From NCBI GenBank assembly GCA_001662425.1, contig BDDC01000005.1, forward strand, positions 240,241 to 304,240: 64,000 nucleotides of DNA, in the 5' to 3' direction. The notes beneath the pieces are model-generated. The model was not told where the DNA came from and ran no database searches. It worked only from the letters and a program-made list of their open reading frames with translations. How positions within the stretch are numbered: position 1 is the first letter of the stretch; each line of letters begins with the position of its first letter. The stretch comes from Chlamydomonas sphaeroides (lineage: Eukaryota > Chlorophyta > Chlorophyceae > Chlamydomonadales > Chlamydomonadaceae). Positions 24,101 through 33,574 of the stretch are shown one piece after another. The translations under genes were made by a program, and so were the position numbers.

Positions 24101-27100
24101 GGGGTGTGCAGCTCACCCTGGGGCAGGTGGAGGGCAGGTAGGGGCCAGGTAGGAGCCAGGTAGGGGGCAGGTAGGGGGCAGGTAGGGGGCAGGTAGGGGG
24201 CAGGTAGGGGGCAGGTAGGGCAGGCAGGTCATGCGCGGGGTACGGGAAAAGGCAGGGGACGGGCGACGGAAGGCGGGCAGGGGAGGGCGAAGAGCGGTCA
24301 CTTGCGAACTACATCCAACCCGCCTCGCCCTGTTCCCTCGCCCGCCGCGAAGCAGCCCCGCCGGCCCGTGCCTGTCGCAGCTCCCTGCTCCCCTCCCCTC
24401 CGCCCGCACCCTGTTGTTGGGCACGAAGGCGGCCTGCGACAGCCAGGCGCTGAAGCCGCGGTCCTGCGCGCTCAGCTGCGGCAGGCCCCGCAGCACGCCC
24501 AGCACGGCGGCGTCGCGCAGCTCGCGCGGCAGCGAGCCCAGCGCGGGCAGTACGTGGTGCCTGGGGACGGCAGGGAGGGCGGAGAGGGCCGGCTCCGCTC
24601 GACTCAACTGCCACCGCAATGGCGCGTGTGGCCGCATAAAAGCATGTGGCCGCCCGCATCCACCGACCCGCCACCCTACTCGGCGATGCTATGGCCACGC
24701 ACGACACTACGCCCGCTCCAGTTACCCGCCCGCCAACCGCAGCCCGGCACCGCGCACCTGTACGCCTCGGCCGCCGTGAGCCCCCTGACGCCTAGATAGG
24801 CCACCATCAGCCTGCCCTCGGCCTCGCTGCCTGCCACCACGAACGCGCCCGACACGGCACCAAGCACGCCCACGTCCACCCCCGGCGGAGCCAGGAAGGT
24901 GGCGCCGGGGGCCAGCGGCACGAACACAGGCTCGGCAGGGCCGCCCTGGTGGCTGTCGCCACCGGCGCCGCCGCGGCCCCGGGCGGACTCGTAGATGGGA
25001 AGCGCCGCCAGCAGCTGCAGCAGGGTCTTGGCCTCGCCGGAGGCAACTGTAGGGTGCGGCTGCGGGGCATGGCGACCGCCGCCGCCACCGCTGCGTCCAT
25101 GGGACGCTGCCGCCAGCGCGCTGAGGCCCTCCTCCGCCAGCAGCAGGCGGCGGAGCTGGTGCTTGTCCGCCGCCGCCAACGCCGCCACCCGCGCGGCCAG
25201 CGGCGCCGACAGCACCGGCCGGCTGCGGCCCGCCGCGCCGACGGCGGCATCGCCGGCGGCCTCCGCGGCGCCCTCGACGGCGGCGGCCAGGGTGGTGACG
25301 GCGGCGGCGGCCGCGGCCGCCAGCCGGCCGCCCACCAGCCCCGCCGCGGCGGCCTGCTGCTGCAGGTGCTGCTGCTGCAGGTGCGTTGCAACGGAGAGGC
25401 GCTGCAGCGCGGCCAGCACGCCGGCGCCGTCGCAGCGGTGCACGTGGCCTCCCCGCAGCAGGTCCGGCACCGGCAGCTCCAGGCCAAAGCCGTCCAGGTC
25501 CACCACCTGCAACCCCAGCTGCGTCAGCAGATCGGGCAGCAGCTGCTGCTCGGCCTCGGGCTGCTGCGCCGGCGCCACGGCTGAGGCCGGAGCCGGGGCC
25601 GCGGCGGCGGCCGCGGCGGCGAGGTCCGAGGCCAAGGACGCGGGCGTGGGCGGGCCCGTGGCGGTGGGCGACAGCGCGTCGTGCGGCGGCGGCAGCACTG
25701 CGAGCGAGGCGGACTCGTCGGCCAGGTGCGCGAGGCGGCCACCGGTGATGGGCAGCAGCGGCAGCCCCAAGAAGGGCGCCAGCTGGCCGTGCTCGCGCAC
25801 CCAGCGCCACAGCCGGTGCAGCCAGGCGCTGCGGGCACACGCGGGCGCATGGGGCACACACGTCAATGGGGCAGGCAGCAGGGAAGACAGGAGAGAGCAT
25901 GCACGGGCGCAGGGACAGGTCGTGGGAGCTGGCGCGGCCTCTGGGGGCGCGGCCTAGGCCTCAGCCCGCAGCCGGCCAACCCGGTGTGCAGCCCCAGCAG
26001 GCCGCCCAGGGGCGTACCTGTCGACGCCCGCTTGCGCCGCCGCCGGGTTCGAGGCCCAGTCCACCGGGCGGGCGGTGGGGCTGCCGGCGGCTGCCAGCCA
26101 GGCAGGCGGCAGCACGCGCGGCAGCGCCACGGCCGCCATGGCGGCAGGGTCCAGCGGCGCCATGTTGAGGACGCGGGCGGCCGCCAGGGCCGCCAGCTTG
26201 GCCTGGCTGGGGGCGGTGAGGGCGCTGGTGTCTACCAGCAGGCCACCTGGCGGGAGGCAGCGCGGGGGCGGGCGAGGGTGGCGCCTGGTGCGGGCATCAG
26301 CCCGGTGCAGTGCAGCTCGGGAGCGGGCGCGACAGCTGCGGCTGCGGCTTCAGCGTGGTTAGGCAAATGCGGGGAGGCGCAGCGAGACCCGCGGTCGCGT
26401 CAAGCGGCGGTGTGGGGGAGGTCCCGACGTGGTAGCCCCGACAAGGCGCTGGCGGCGGCCGCACCTGCGCGTGCCAGCAGCTGGCGCTCCTCGGGCGTCG
26501 GCACGAAGAAGGCCGCGGGGAAGGCGCCCGAGGACGAGGCCGGGCCCTGGTGCTGCGGCGAGTGCGGCGCGCCGTGCGGCGGCCGGTGCGCTGCGGACAG
26601 CGCCGCGGTGGTGCCGTCCAGCAGTGGCAGTAGCCTCAGGCCCGCCAGCTGGGCAGCTGCGGGCCGGGCAGGGCAAGGGCCGGCACAGCATGGCGTCCAA
26701 GGTGGCACACGGCAGCGGCCCTCCACGCCACCCGCCTGCCCCACCAAGCTGGCCTCACCCGCGTGCGCCGCCTGCTGCGCGGCGTGCTGCGCTTGCGGCC
26801 CGTGCTGCGGCCCGCCTTGGCCGGCGCCCGGCTGCTGGCCCGCGGCCGGCGGCTGCGGCAGCTGCAGAGCCAGGTCGGCCAGGCAGTAGTCCAGCAGCAG
26901 CGGCGCCGCGGAGCGCAGCGCCGGCTCGGGGGAGGGCTCCGCGGCGGCTGGGGCCGCGGCCGCGGCCAGCAGCGCCTGCCGCGCCAGCGCTGGCGAGCAC
27001 AGGCGCGGCTTGGCCACCTGGCGCAGGGCGCGGGAGGCAGGTGCGGGAGAAGCTCGGTTCGCAGCAGCATCGCGTGAGATGAGCATGGCAGGTTCGACGG

Positions 27101-30100
27101 CAGCATCGCGGCAAGCGCGTTGCGAGGTGAGGCGGGGTGCGCCGCGCGCTTGCGGCGGCAAGGCAAGGTGCTGGGGCCAGGGGGCGCATGTGCAGCCGCC
27201 CGGCCTCGACCTGCGGCCGGGCAATCCGCCAGACCACGGGCCCCCGCGCCGCCCCCTCGCGGGCCGCACCATGTGGCGCATCATCAGCTCCGGCACCCCG
27301 GGCGGCAGCAGCAGCAGCGGCAGCCCCGCCACTGCCACCAGCGCGTCGCGCAGGCCGCCGCTGGCACCCACGGCCGCGTCGGGCAGCACGCCGGCGGCCG
27401 GGGGCACCCAGGCGCCGCCGCCGCGCGGCGTCCAGCACACGGGCGCGTCGGACAGCCGCCGGAAGCTGCGCGGCGGGGCGGAGGGCGACTGGGGCGGTCG
27501 GACGGAACCCAGGCATGCTACACGCGCGCATCGCTTCATCCGGTACCCCGTCGCCCAGCAGCGGTGGCAGTTGCAGCAGACCCCGCCGCTCACAGCGCCA
27601 CGAGCAGCGTCTGCCACGGCGCGGCCACGTCGGCCGAAGGCCAGAGGCGGTCGTAGGCGGGGCCGTGGCCCAGGCTGTGCGCGGCGGCCGCCAGCGCCGC
27701 GGCGTAGGCGGGCGCGATGACCTTGTCCAGCAGCAGCGCGTTCCACTGGGCGCGCCGCAAGCCGCTGCCCGTCATGTCCTCGCCGTGCCTGGGAGCGCAC
27801 GCGTGCGACATGGGGCGGCGGCAGGAAGGAAGACACGCACAGCGACGCTCAGCAGGGCGCCACGGCGGGATGCAGCGGAGGCAGAGGCTTGCATGGCGCG
27901 GCGTTTGCGTGCGCAGGCGGGGTTCAGCGGCCCCGCAGGGCCAGAGCACACGCCGCAGCTCACCATATGTCGCGGCGGTTGCTAGACAGCTCAAAGTAGC
28001 CGTTGACGTGCACCGGTAGCTCCGTGCGGGCCGGCAGCGGCAGGAAGCAGAACGCGCGGCCGTCCTCGGGCGGCCCGCTGTGCCCGCCCGCCGCCGTCAC
28101 GTCCGCCGCGACGGCGCCCCAGGGAACCAGCGGCACGCCAAAGTGCTGCGAGAGCTGCTCCGCCATCTCCGCCACCTCGCCGCCGCCGCGCATCTGCGAC
28201 ACGATGTACGACCGGGCCTCCGGCTGCGCCGTACCGCCGCTGCCGTACTCGCTCGAGCTGCCGTACCACTCGCGATGCAGCTCAAGGCGGTAGCTGGACT
28301 GCACTTCGGGCAGCGGCTGCCGGCCGCCGCCCGCGGCCGGCATGGCGGACGGGCGCTCCCCGCTGACGCGTGCGAACAGGCCGCGCTCGGCGAGGACCGC
28401 TGGGGAGGCGTTGCTGACGTGGCATGCAAACAGCAGGCGGGGCGCGGTAGCGCCCGCGGGCCACTCGTGCACCTGCGCCGCGCCACGCGCAGGAGACAGG
28501 TGATGGGGAGTTGGCCGTGGGTGCGGGGTGCAGGTCAGGAGCCAGGCTGCAGCATCAGCATCTCGTGCACGGCCGTTCCATAGTGTCTTCTAGTGTGGCG
28601 GGATGCCATGGCCGCCAGACGCGGCGGGCAGAGAGCGAGCCGCGGGCGCCGCTCGCGCACCTCGATCCGCGCAATGTGCTTCAGGAAGAGCAGCATCTGG
28701 AAGGCCTCGGCCGTCAGCTGCTGCAGCAGCGACCGGATCAGCTCGGGCGTGTACACCTGAGCACAGGGCGCAGGGTCGCAGGGCAAACAGCAACATCCAC
28801 GCTTAGCTCCGCATGGCTGCTCAGTTACTGCTGCCCCTGCTGGCCGCGGCCTCTCGAAGCCGGCGACCTGCCGCGCCCACACGGAAGCTGCACACCGCGC
28901 CAGCGACACCCAGCCAAGCGCAGCCCACGGCCCTCGTGCCCTCCAGCTGCCGCAGCCGCACCTGCTTGGAGATGGTGCTCGCCGCCGCCAGCTGCGCGGA
29001 GCGCAGCGGGAAGCGGAACAGCGTGCCCTGCCACGCCTGCCCGCCGCCCGCGGCCGCCGGCGCGCCCAGGCTGCAGCCAAAGGCTCCCATGAAGGGCGCC
29101 ACCTGGTCGCCGTACTGCGCCGCCACCTCGCTGTGCTGCACGAAGTCAATGCGCTTGCCTGTGTGACAATGTCGGCGCGGATCCAGGGTAGGGCGCGGAT
29201 CCAGGGTGGGGAGCAATTCGCGTGTGGGGACAGAAGAACAGCGTAGACATCGTCGGCGCACTTGCTCAGGCCCGAGGGACACAGTGAACGGGGAATGGCG
29301 CCAGTACCGTTGGCTAGTATGGTACAGGTCCAGGGCGGGGAGGCGGCGGCGTGGTGATGTGGATCGGCGAATGCGGGTCAGCGGCAACGGCGCACGAAAG
29401 GCAGTGCGACGAATCCAGCACTGCACCCCAGCCGCGCGCATGGCGCGGCCCGTGGCTGGTCCGCGGCTGTTGCGGTCCGCGGCTGTTAAGGTCCGCGGCT
29501 GTTAAGGTTCGCGGCTGTTGAGGTCCGCGGCCCGTGTCTGGTCCGCGGCTGTTGCGGTGCGCGGCCTCACAGCGCCCAGCTCACCCGGATTGGTGGAGGA
29601 GATGTTGGGCAAGTGCCTGCAAGGGAGCGGGCGGACCGAGGAGCACCAGGGAGTGCGCCCACAGCAGCGGCTGTCGGCGGGTGCCAAGGCGGGCGCCGCA
29701 AACGGTGCACGCTCCGTGGCCTCCGCACCGCCGCCCGGGCCCCGGGCCTCACCGGCAATGCGGGTCGAAGATGACAAGGTGTCGCCCCGACACAAAGCTC
29801 GGCACGTCGGTCAGGTGGTAGCACGAGTTGAAGCCCACACTGGCGGCGGCGGTGGATGGGTGTGTCAGCAAACCGAGGCAGGAGCGGGCTAGGGGGGCAG
29901 CGCGCGGCTGCTTGCTGCCGGCTTCCACCATGCGTCGTCAACAGCATTTGGCCGACAGACGCAAGTAGCCCAGGCCACAGATCCCTGCCTCGACCAGATC
30001 CCGCTGCGCTGCTGCTGCCCGCTGGTCGCGTGCTCCCTCACCCGAAGCGGCCCGTCTTGCCCTCTTCCTCCTTCTTCTTGCTGTCGCCAATGCGGCTGAT

Positions 30101-30622
30101 GGACTGCAAATCGCGGTCGCTGAACACGCCGTCATTGAAGGCCAGCAGTGCGGGGCCCTGGAAGGCCGCCATGGCTGGGGACAGGAGGGAGCCTGGCAGC
30201 GGGAGGGCGGAAGGCGCGGTGCGGCGGGTGATGATGCATAGCACGGCAGGCATGATGGGGCTGCCCCCGGCAGTGCATCCCCGGCATCGCGGGTATGCCG
30301 GTGCCGCGTACCTGTCCCGTGCTGGCGGCAGTCGAGGCAAAATTTGATGACGCTGGCCCGGGCATCGTCGGCATTCTGAAGTACAAGGTAGCGACGCAGC
30401 AGCGGCAGCTCAAGTCAGAGGCAGGCTGGGGAGCGTTGTACCTGCGCCCTGCTCCGGGGGCGTGCGGGCGGGGAAGCGGCTCGTGTCGTGCGGCCGCACC
30501 TGCACCAGCTCCTTCAGGATGGAGGTGCCCTCCGGATAGTTTAGCAGGATCTCCCGGATGCGGGCCGTGAGGTCAACCTTCTGACCGAAGTCCTGCCACG
30601 CATCCGTGGCTGCCGCGGCCAT
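1366..30622 (-). CDS. Giant plant-type sacsin with C-terminal RING finger (67 exons, about 5,925 aa)
   Basis: Sacsins are cytosolic giant co-chaperones built from repeats that begin with an HSP90-like GHKL ATPase fold. Plant homologues, such as the roughly 4,700-aa Arabidopsis C3HC4-type protein At5g23110, end in a RING finger instead of the DnaJ and HEPN domains of animal sacsin. I joined 67 exons on the minus strand, each bounded by GT-AG or GC-AG and all in consistent phase, giving 5,925 codons plus stop. The start ATG at 30622 opens a segment ending REILLNYPEGTS, the classic beginning of a sacsin repeat. Domain order is repeat 1 (residues 1-1750), repeat 2 (1751-3502), degenerate repeat 3 (3503-5856) and RING (5857-5925). 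Low-complexity Ala/Gly/Pro inserts account for the extra length over plants. A chaperone-coupled ubiquitin ligase is a reasonable inference. The family is certain; single exon ends could shift slightly. Confidence 0.93.
1739..12275 (-). other. Sacsin repeat 3 (exons 43-66), degenerate ATPase module
   Basis: Exons: 12275-12190, 12032-11942, 11743-11569, 11417-11254, 11022-10297, 10115-9216, 9064-8600, 8460-8401, 8314-8149, 7969-7824, 7650-7366, 7256-7014, 6925-6340, 6099-5906, 5785-5443, 5324-5096, 4906-4750, 4647-4528, 4362-4276, 4071-3925, 3807-3557, 3371-3137, 3046-2169, 2066-1739. The fold order is kept: LLELMELSDALG replaces the N-box segment, GPALCVVLPEVAL replaces GPALLVANDAVF, and YFFDPSG and LLRLPLR match the FDPH and FRFPLR strands. 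The ATP-site Asn and the GRFGxGFN box are missing. The tail contains the canonical sacsin motifs LPLFDVPWVVK, FAYPTW-like PTWLILLRDCG and LSADGRLVPAH. Exon 66 becomes Glu/Ala/Arg-rich and probably coiled coil before the RING. Confidence 0.85.
12096..12131. repeat. GGCT tetranucleotide microsatellite
   Basis: About eight to nine GGCT units lie in the sacsin intron 12189-12033. It is a simple microsatellite with no coding role in the model. Confidence 0.85.
12567..21038 (-). other. Sacsin repeat 2 (exons 23-42), intact GHKL ATP site
   Basis: Exons: 21038-20813, 20605-20484, 20309-20235, 20058-19993, 19817-19746, 19618-19495, 19314-19206, 19072-18803, 18659-18093, 17986-17846, 17635-17510, 17406-16845, 16710-16543, 16425-16039, 15876-15757, 15553-15226, 15141-14679, 14529-14000, 13495-12919, 12789-12567. 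The N-box ELLQNADDAGAS starts at residue 1830, the glycine box GRFGLGFN is at about 1902-1909, and FTDLPCFVSG, GTLFRFPLR and HVNGYFELSSNRRDIW follow as in repeat 1. All junctions keep phase. The intron 16038-15877 has no stop and is a multiple of three, so it may sometimes be retained. Gln-rich and Ala-rich inserts lie in exons 34 and 39-41. Confidence 0.9.
17761..17834. repeat. 10-bp tandem repeat in a sacsin intron (about 7 copies)
   Basis: The unit gggttcgtgt is repeated about seven times without interruption inside the intron 17845-17636 of the sacsin gene. It is non-coding in the model. Confidence 0.9.
24124..24230. repeat. 11-bp tandem repeat upstream of a sacsin splice acceptor
   Basis: The unit caggtaggggg occurs about eight times, with slight variation, in the intron 24409-24118. 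On the coding (minus) strand it is a pyrimidine-rich series of CTACCTGCCCC units that runs right up to the acceptor of exon 16. It therefore forms an expanded polypyrimidine tract. Confidence 0.85.
29458..29565. repeat. 16-17-bp tandem repeat in a sacsin intron
   Basis: About seven imperfect copies of a unit like ggtccgcggctgttaa, each containing a CCGCGG palindrome, lie in the intron between exons 5 and 6 (29584-29159). A second short duplication with gcgcggatccagggt lies at about 29177-29212 in the same intron. Confidence 0.85.
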
Positions 30623-31976
30623 CCTGGCGAAGTAGAACAACGCACGACAAGATAACGTGCTCAGGCAGCAGTGATGTCTCAAAAGTACAAACGTGCGATC
30701 GGGCGCTCTGTGCACAGCTGCTCGGCCTGGCGGGGCTGGGATGTTGCCGCGAAGGCGATGGGTACGTGGAGGTAGTGGTCCGCGTGAGGCAGCCCACCTG
30801 GCCGGTGCCCGTTCGGGGCTTGTCGCCGGCTATCACTACGCTACCGGTTGCATTCCGCGCCAGCTTGGGGACTGCGGAAGTTCCGGATGATAGCGGGGAA
30901 CAGCGGGATCTTTGTGTGGGTCACTTCAGCTCAATGCTATGCGCTGCTGGTGTATGTAATCATGTCGTTACGCGAAGCAGTCCAAACCTGATGACGTGCG
31001 CGGGTGCTGGTCTGCTGGATGAGCTGCAATGCACGGTTGCACGCGATACTAGGTGCCACGTTGGCCCCTCCCCTCTCCTACACATACGTACAATTAACTC
31101 ACAGAATTCAGCATCTCCACTCTGCTTGCGCCACAGGGTCAGGGCTTTGGTTTGGCTCGGGTGTCGGGTCAGTTAGCTTCGCGCCTTTACAGACCATGAC
31201 GTGAGCATGACAGAGATTTGCGACATGTATCTCGCAATGTCTCTCTATCATCGGAAGAGGTGATAGCCGGCCTGACTTGGCTGTGCATGACACCTGTCTC
31301 GGAGCTGACCTTGGCCACGGCAGCTGGAGCTCCTGTGGATGCGCTTCACAAGCTGGTTCTGCCCAAAGCTGGGCGTGGCTCTTACCCAAAGCTGGGCGTG
31401 GCACCTTCCTTCGATTACCGTCGGAGGGGTGGGGCACTGGCGACAAGCAGTGCACGTGCGCATACTTTACATTGCGGCAATCTTGCAACTATGCGCAGTC
31501 CCGTTGCCTGATTGACCTTCGGCACAACCCTCTGACACGAGCCGTGGCCCTGAAGAGTCCCACAGGACGCCCTGGAGGACCCTGACGGCTGCTGCGTCGC
31601 TGCCGCACGTGGCCCGTGAGGTTCTGCTCCCTATGGCGAGGCGTGAGATGCTGCCAGCCTCGCACCAGAGCGAAGCGGTGCACTGGGCTGTCAGGAAATC
31701 TGAGACATGCTGCAACCACACTATCCGCTAACTGGATATCGATGATGTGGAACAGGCGCATTCGCGCGCTGCGTCTTGGCCTACCGGTGCTCCCCTGCAC
31801 CAGCCACGGAGCGACTGTTTCAGGAGGCTGATGGCCTTCCGGCTGGTGGCTGCCCAGTGGGCGGTCATTGGAGCAGAGCAGGAGGCCCACGGGCATCTGT
31901 GGTGCTTCCCTGTTGCGTGCGTGGCCGTTTCTCACCGTGCCTCCTGTGTGCTTCGCGGCATTTCGTGCTCCGCATG
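30623..31976. other. 5' flank of the sacsin gene; no recognised gene
   Basis: No frame here has motifs I recognise, and base composition is lower in GC than in the genes. An 18-bp direct repeat (cccaaagctgggcgtggc) occurs at 31362-31379 and 31385-31402. The stretch should hold the promoter and 5' UTR of the sacsin gene, whose start codon is at 30622. The sequence CGCCAG just before that ATG also resembles a splice acceptor, so a non-coding first exon is possible. Confidence 0.4.
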
Positions 31977-31977
31977 C

Positions 31978-32300
31978 CAGCGGTGGTATGCTGGGCATGC
32001 GCGCTTGCGCCGAAGCCGCTGTCTGCATCTCATGCCGGCGGTGGTATGCGGGGTATGCGCGCTTGCACCGAAGCCGCAACTTGCCGGCGGTGGTATGCGG
32101 GGTGTGCGCGCTTGCGCCGAAGCCGCACTGCCTGGCTTCTAGAAGGTAAAAAGGCTATGCGCCTACGCAAATGTGCGGGTTGTGTGCGCTTGCGCCGCAG
32201 CCGCAGCCTGCCTAACTGTGGTATGTGGGGTGCGCGCTTGCGTAAAAGCCTCAGTATGCCTAGCGGTGGTACGCGGGATATGAGCGCTTGCGCAGAAGGT
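31978..32300. repeat. Six-copy imperfect tandem repeat, 46-83 bp spacing
   Basis: The core gcgcgcttgcgccgaagccgc recurs in recognisable form near 31999, 32059, 32107, 32185, 32231 and 32283, usually preceded by a gcggtggtatg segment. Copies diverge toward the right, where the array meets the tRNA-His-like sequence. Both strands have open frames through it, but these are explained by the repeat. Confidence 0.8.
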
Positions 32301-32310
32301 GAATTGGTTT

Positions 32311-32382
32311 TGCGCCTACCCAGGTTTGAGCTGGGGTCTTCACGGCCACAACGTGATGTACTAACCACTATACGATAGGCGC
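32311..32382 (-). tRNA. tRNA-His (anticodon GTG), gene or tRNA-derived repeat head
   Basis: The minus strand folds into a full 72-nt cloverleaf. It has a perfect 7-bp acceptor stem (GCGCCTA/TAGGCGC), a D arm identical in its A-box region to eukaryotic tRNA-His (TAGTGGTTAGTAC), a 5-bp anticodon stem (TCACG/CGTGA) with loop TTGTGGC giving anticodon GTG, a 4-nt variable loop, and a 5-bp T stem (CCCAG/CTGGG). The one flaw is the T loop CTCAAAC, in which the invariant T54 is C and the B box is weakened. There is no T run immediately after the gene; the first TTTT on the minus strand is about 65 nt downstream at 32247-32244. That, and the adjoining tandem repeat, leave open a tRNA-derived SINE or pseudogene. 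Confidence 0.7.
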
Positions 32383-32694
32383 GGGATTCGATCGGATGAC
32401 CGTTAGGGCAAAATTTGACTTTTTGATCTACTGTTGCAGTTATCCGTTGACGGTTAGGCGGAAGGGGAACCGTCGCGAGGGGACATTGTCGCTGCCTGTA
32501 GTAGGCGGAAGGTGCCTACTGAGCAAGAAGTCTCTCGAGATGCTCCACGGAGCCACGGAAGTTGTATATGTGGTGTGGCACCTGCCACACTGCCTGCGCC
32601 CGGTTCCGTCCACCTGCAATCGAGCAACGGCCCTACAACGACCCTGTAATCTCCCAGATACATAGCACCGCTGCCCCCGCGTGCCGCCCTTACT

Positions 32695-33308
32695 GTGTCA
32701 AGGCATCACAGCCCCGTGTCACGGCATCACAGCCCCGTGTCACGGCATCACAGCCCCGTGTCACGGCATCGCAGCCCCGTGTCACGGGATCACAGCCCCG
32801 TGTCACGGCATCACAACCTCGTGTCACGGCATCACAGCCTCGTGTCACGGCATCACNNNNNNNNNNNNNNNNNNNNNNNNNNNNNNNNNNNNNNNNNNNN
32901 NNNNNNNNNNNNNNNNNNNNNNNNNNNNNNNNNNNNNNNNNNNNNNNNNNNNNNNNNNNNNNNNNNNNNNNNNNNNNNNNNNNNNNNNNNNNNNNNNNNN
33001 NNNNNNNNNNNNNNNNNNNNNNNNNNNNNNNNNNNNNNNNNNNNNNNNNNNNNNNNNNNNNNNNNNNNNNNNNNNNNNNNNNNNNNNNNNNNNNNNNNNN
33101 NNNNNNNNNNNNNNNNNNNNNNNNNNNNNNNNNNNNNNNNNNNNNNNNNNNNNNNNNNNNNNNNNNNNNNNNNNNNNNNNNNNNNNNNNNNNNNNNNNNG
33201 CCCCGTGTCACGGCATCACAGCCCCGTGTCACGGCATCACAACCTCGTGTCACGGCATCACAGCCTCGTGTCACGGCATCACAAACCCCGTGTCACAGCA
33301 TCACAGCC
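32695..33308. repeat. 21-bp minisatellite containing a palindrome (interrupted by gap)
   Basis: The unit atcacagccccgtgtcacggc is repeated head to tail on both sides of the assembly gap, with variants such as aacctc and gcctc. Each unit holds the perfect inverted repeat CCGTG-T-CACGG. The array lies just 3' of the minus-strand SGNH-like gene, possibly within its 3' UTR. The open frames through it, such as those reading ASQPRVT repeats, are artefacts of the 21-bp period. Confidence 0.95.
32857..33199. other. Assembly gap (343 N)
   Basis: A run of 343 N interrupts the 21-bp minisatellite. The array has the same unit on both sides, so the gap is probably unresolved repeat and its true length is unknown. 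Confidence 1.
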
Positions 33309-33502
33309 CCGTGTCACGGCAGCACAGCCCCCTGCATGTCACAGCGTCACGGCCCCGTGCATGTCACGGGCATCCCGGCCCCGTGCATGTCACGGCAGCA
33401 CAGCCCCGTGCATGTCACGGCAGCACGGCCCCGTGCATGTCACGGGCCCCGTGCATGTCACGGCATCACGGCCCCTTGCATGTCACGGCATCACGGCATC
33501 AC
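33309..33502. repeat. 24-25-bp minisatellite related to the 21-bp array
   Basis: From about 33309 the repeat changes to a longer unit, approximately cggcagcacagccccgtgcatgtca. It keeps the 21-bp core but adds a GCAT insertion in the palindrome. Seven or eight variable copies follow, suggesting that the two arrays share an ancestor. Confidence 0.85.
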
Positions 33503-33574
33503 ACCACCGCTGGCCCGCGTGCGGCCCTGCCATGCACCGCCTCTGCACCCCGCGCCGCCGAGTGCCGCCGCTCA

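Larger units (their letters stand above)
21357..30622 (-). other. Sacsin repeat 1 (exons 1-22), intact GHKL ATP site
   Basis: Exons, 5' to 3': 30622-30500, 30375-30312, 30192-30042, 29839-29753, 29616-29585, 29158-28962, 28756-28661, 28472-27964, 27788-27594, 27465-27270, 27017-26759, 26656-26465, 26246-26018, 25828-24758, 24560-24410, 24117-23539, 23358-23087, 22922-22743, 22492-22413, 22250-22063, 21887-21606, 21473-21357. The N-box is NADDARAS at residues 42-49 and carries the Asn/Asp pair expected for Mg-ATP binding. The glycine box is GRFGVGFN at 110-117. Further hallmarks are HLTDVPSFVSG, HLPNISSTNPG, GTLFRFPLR, and HVNGYFELSSNRRDIW split across exons 8/9. Later exons carry the typical repeat-tail motifs WCPVL and VWVGNGF. 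Confidence 0.9.

Noticed and set aside
1366..30622. Three separate genes, one per sacsin repeat
   Set aside because: Phase is continuous across both repeat boundaries, no stop or polyadenylation signal lies at them, and plant homologues have the same three-repeat plus RING layout.
32695..33310. CRISPR array
   Set aside because: Repeats are directly adjacent with no unique spacers, and the sequence is eukaryotic; this is a minisatellite.
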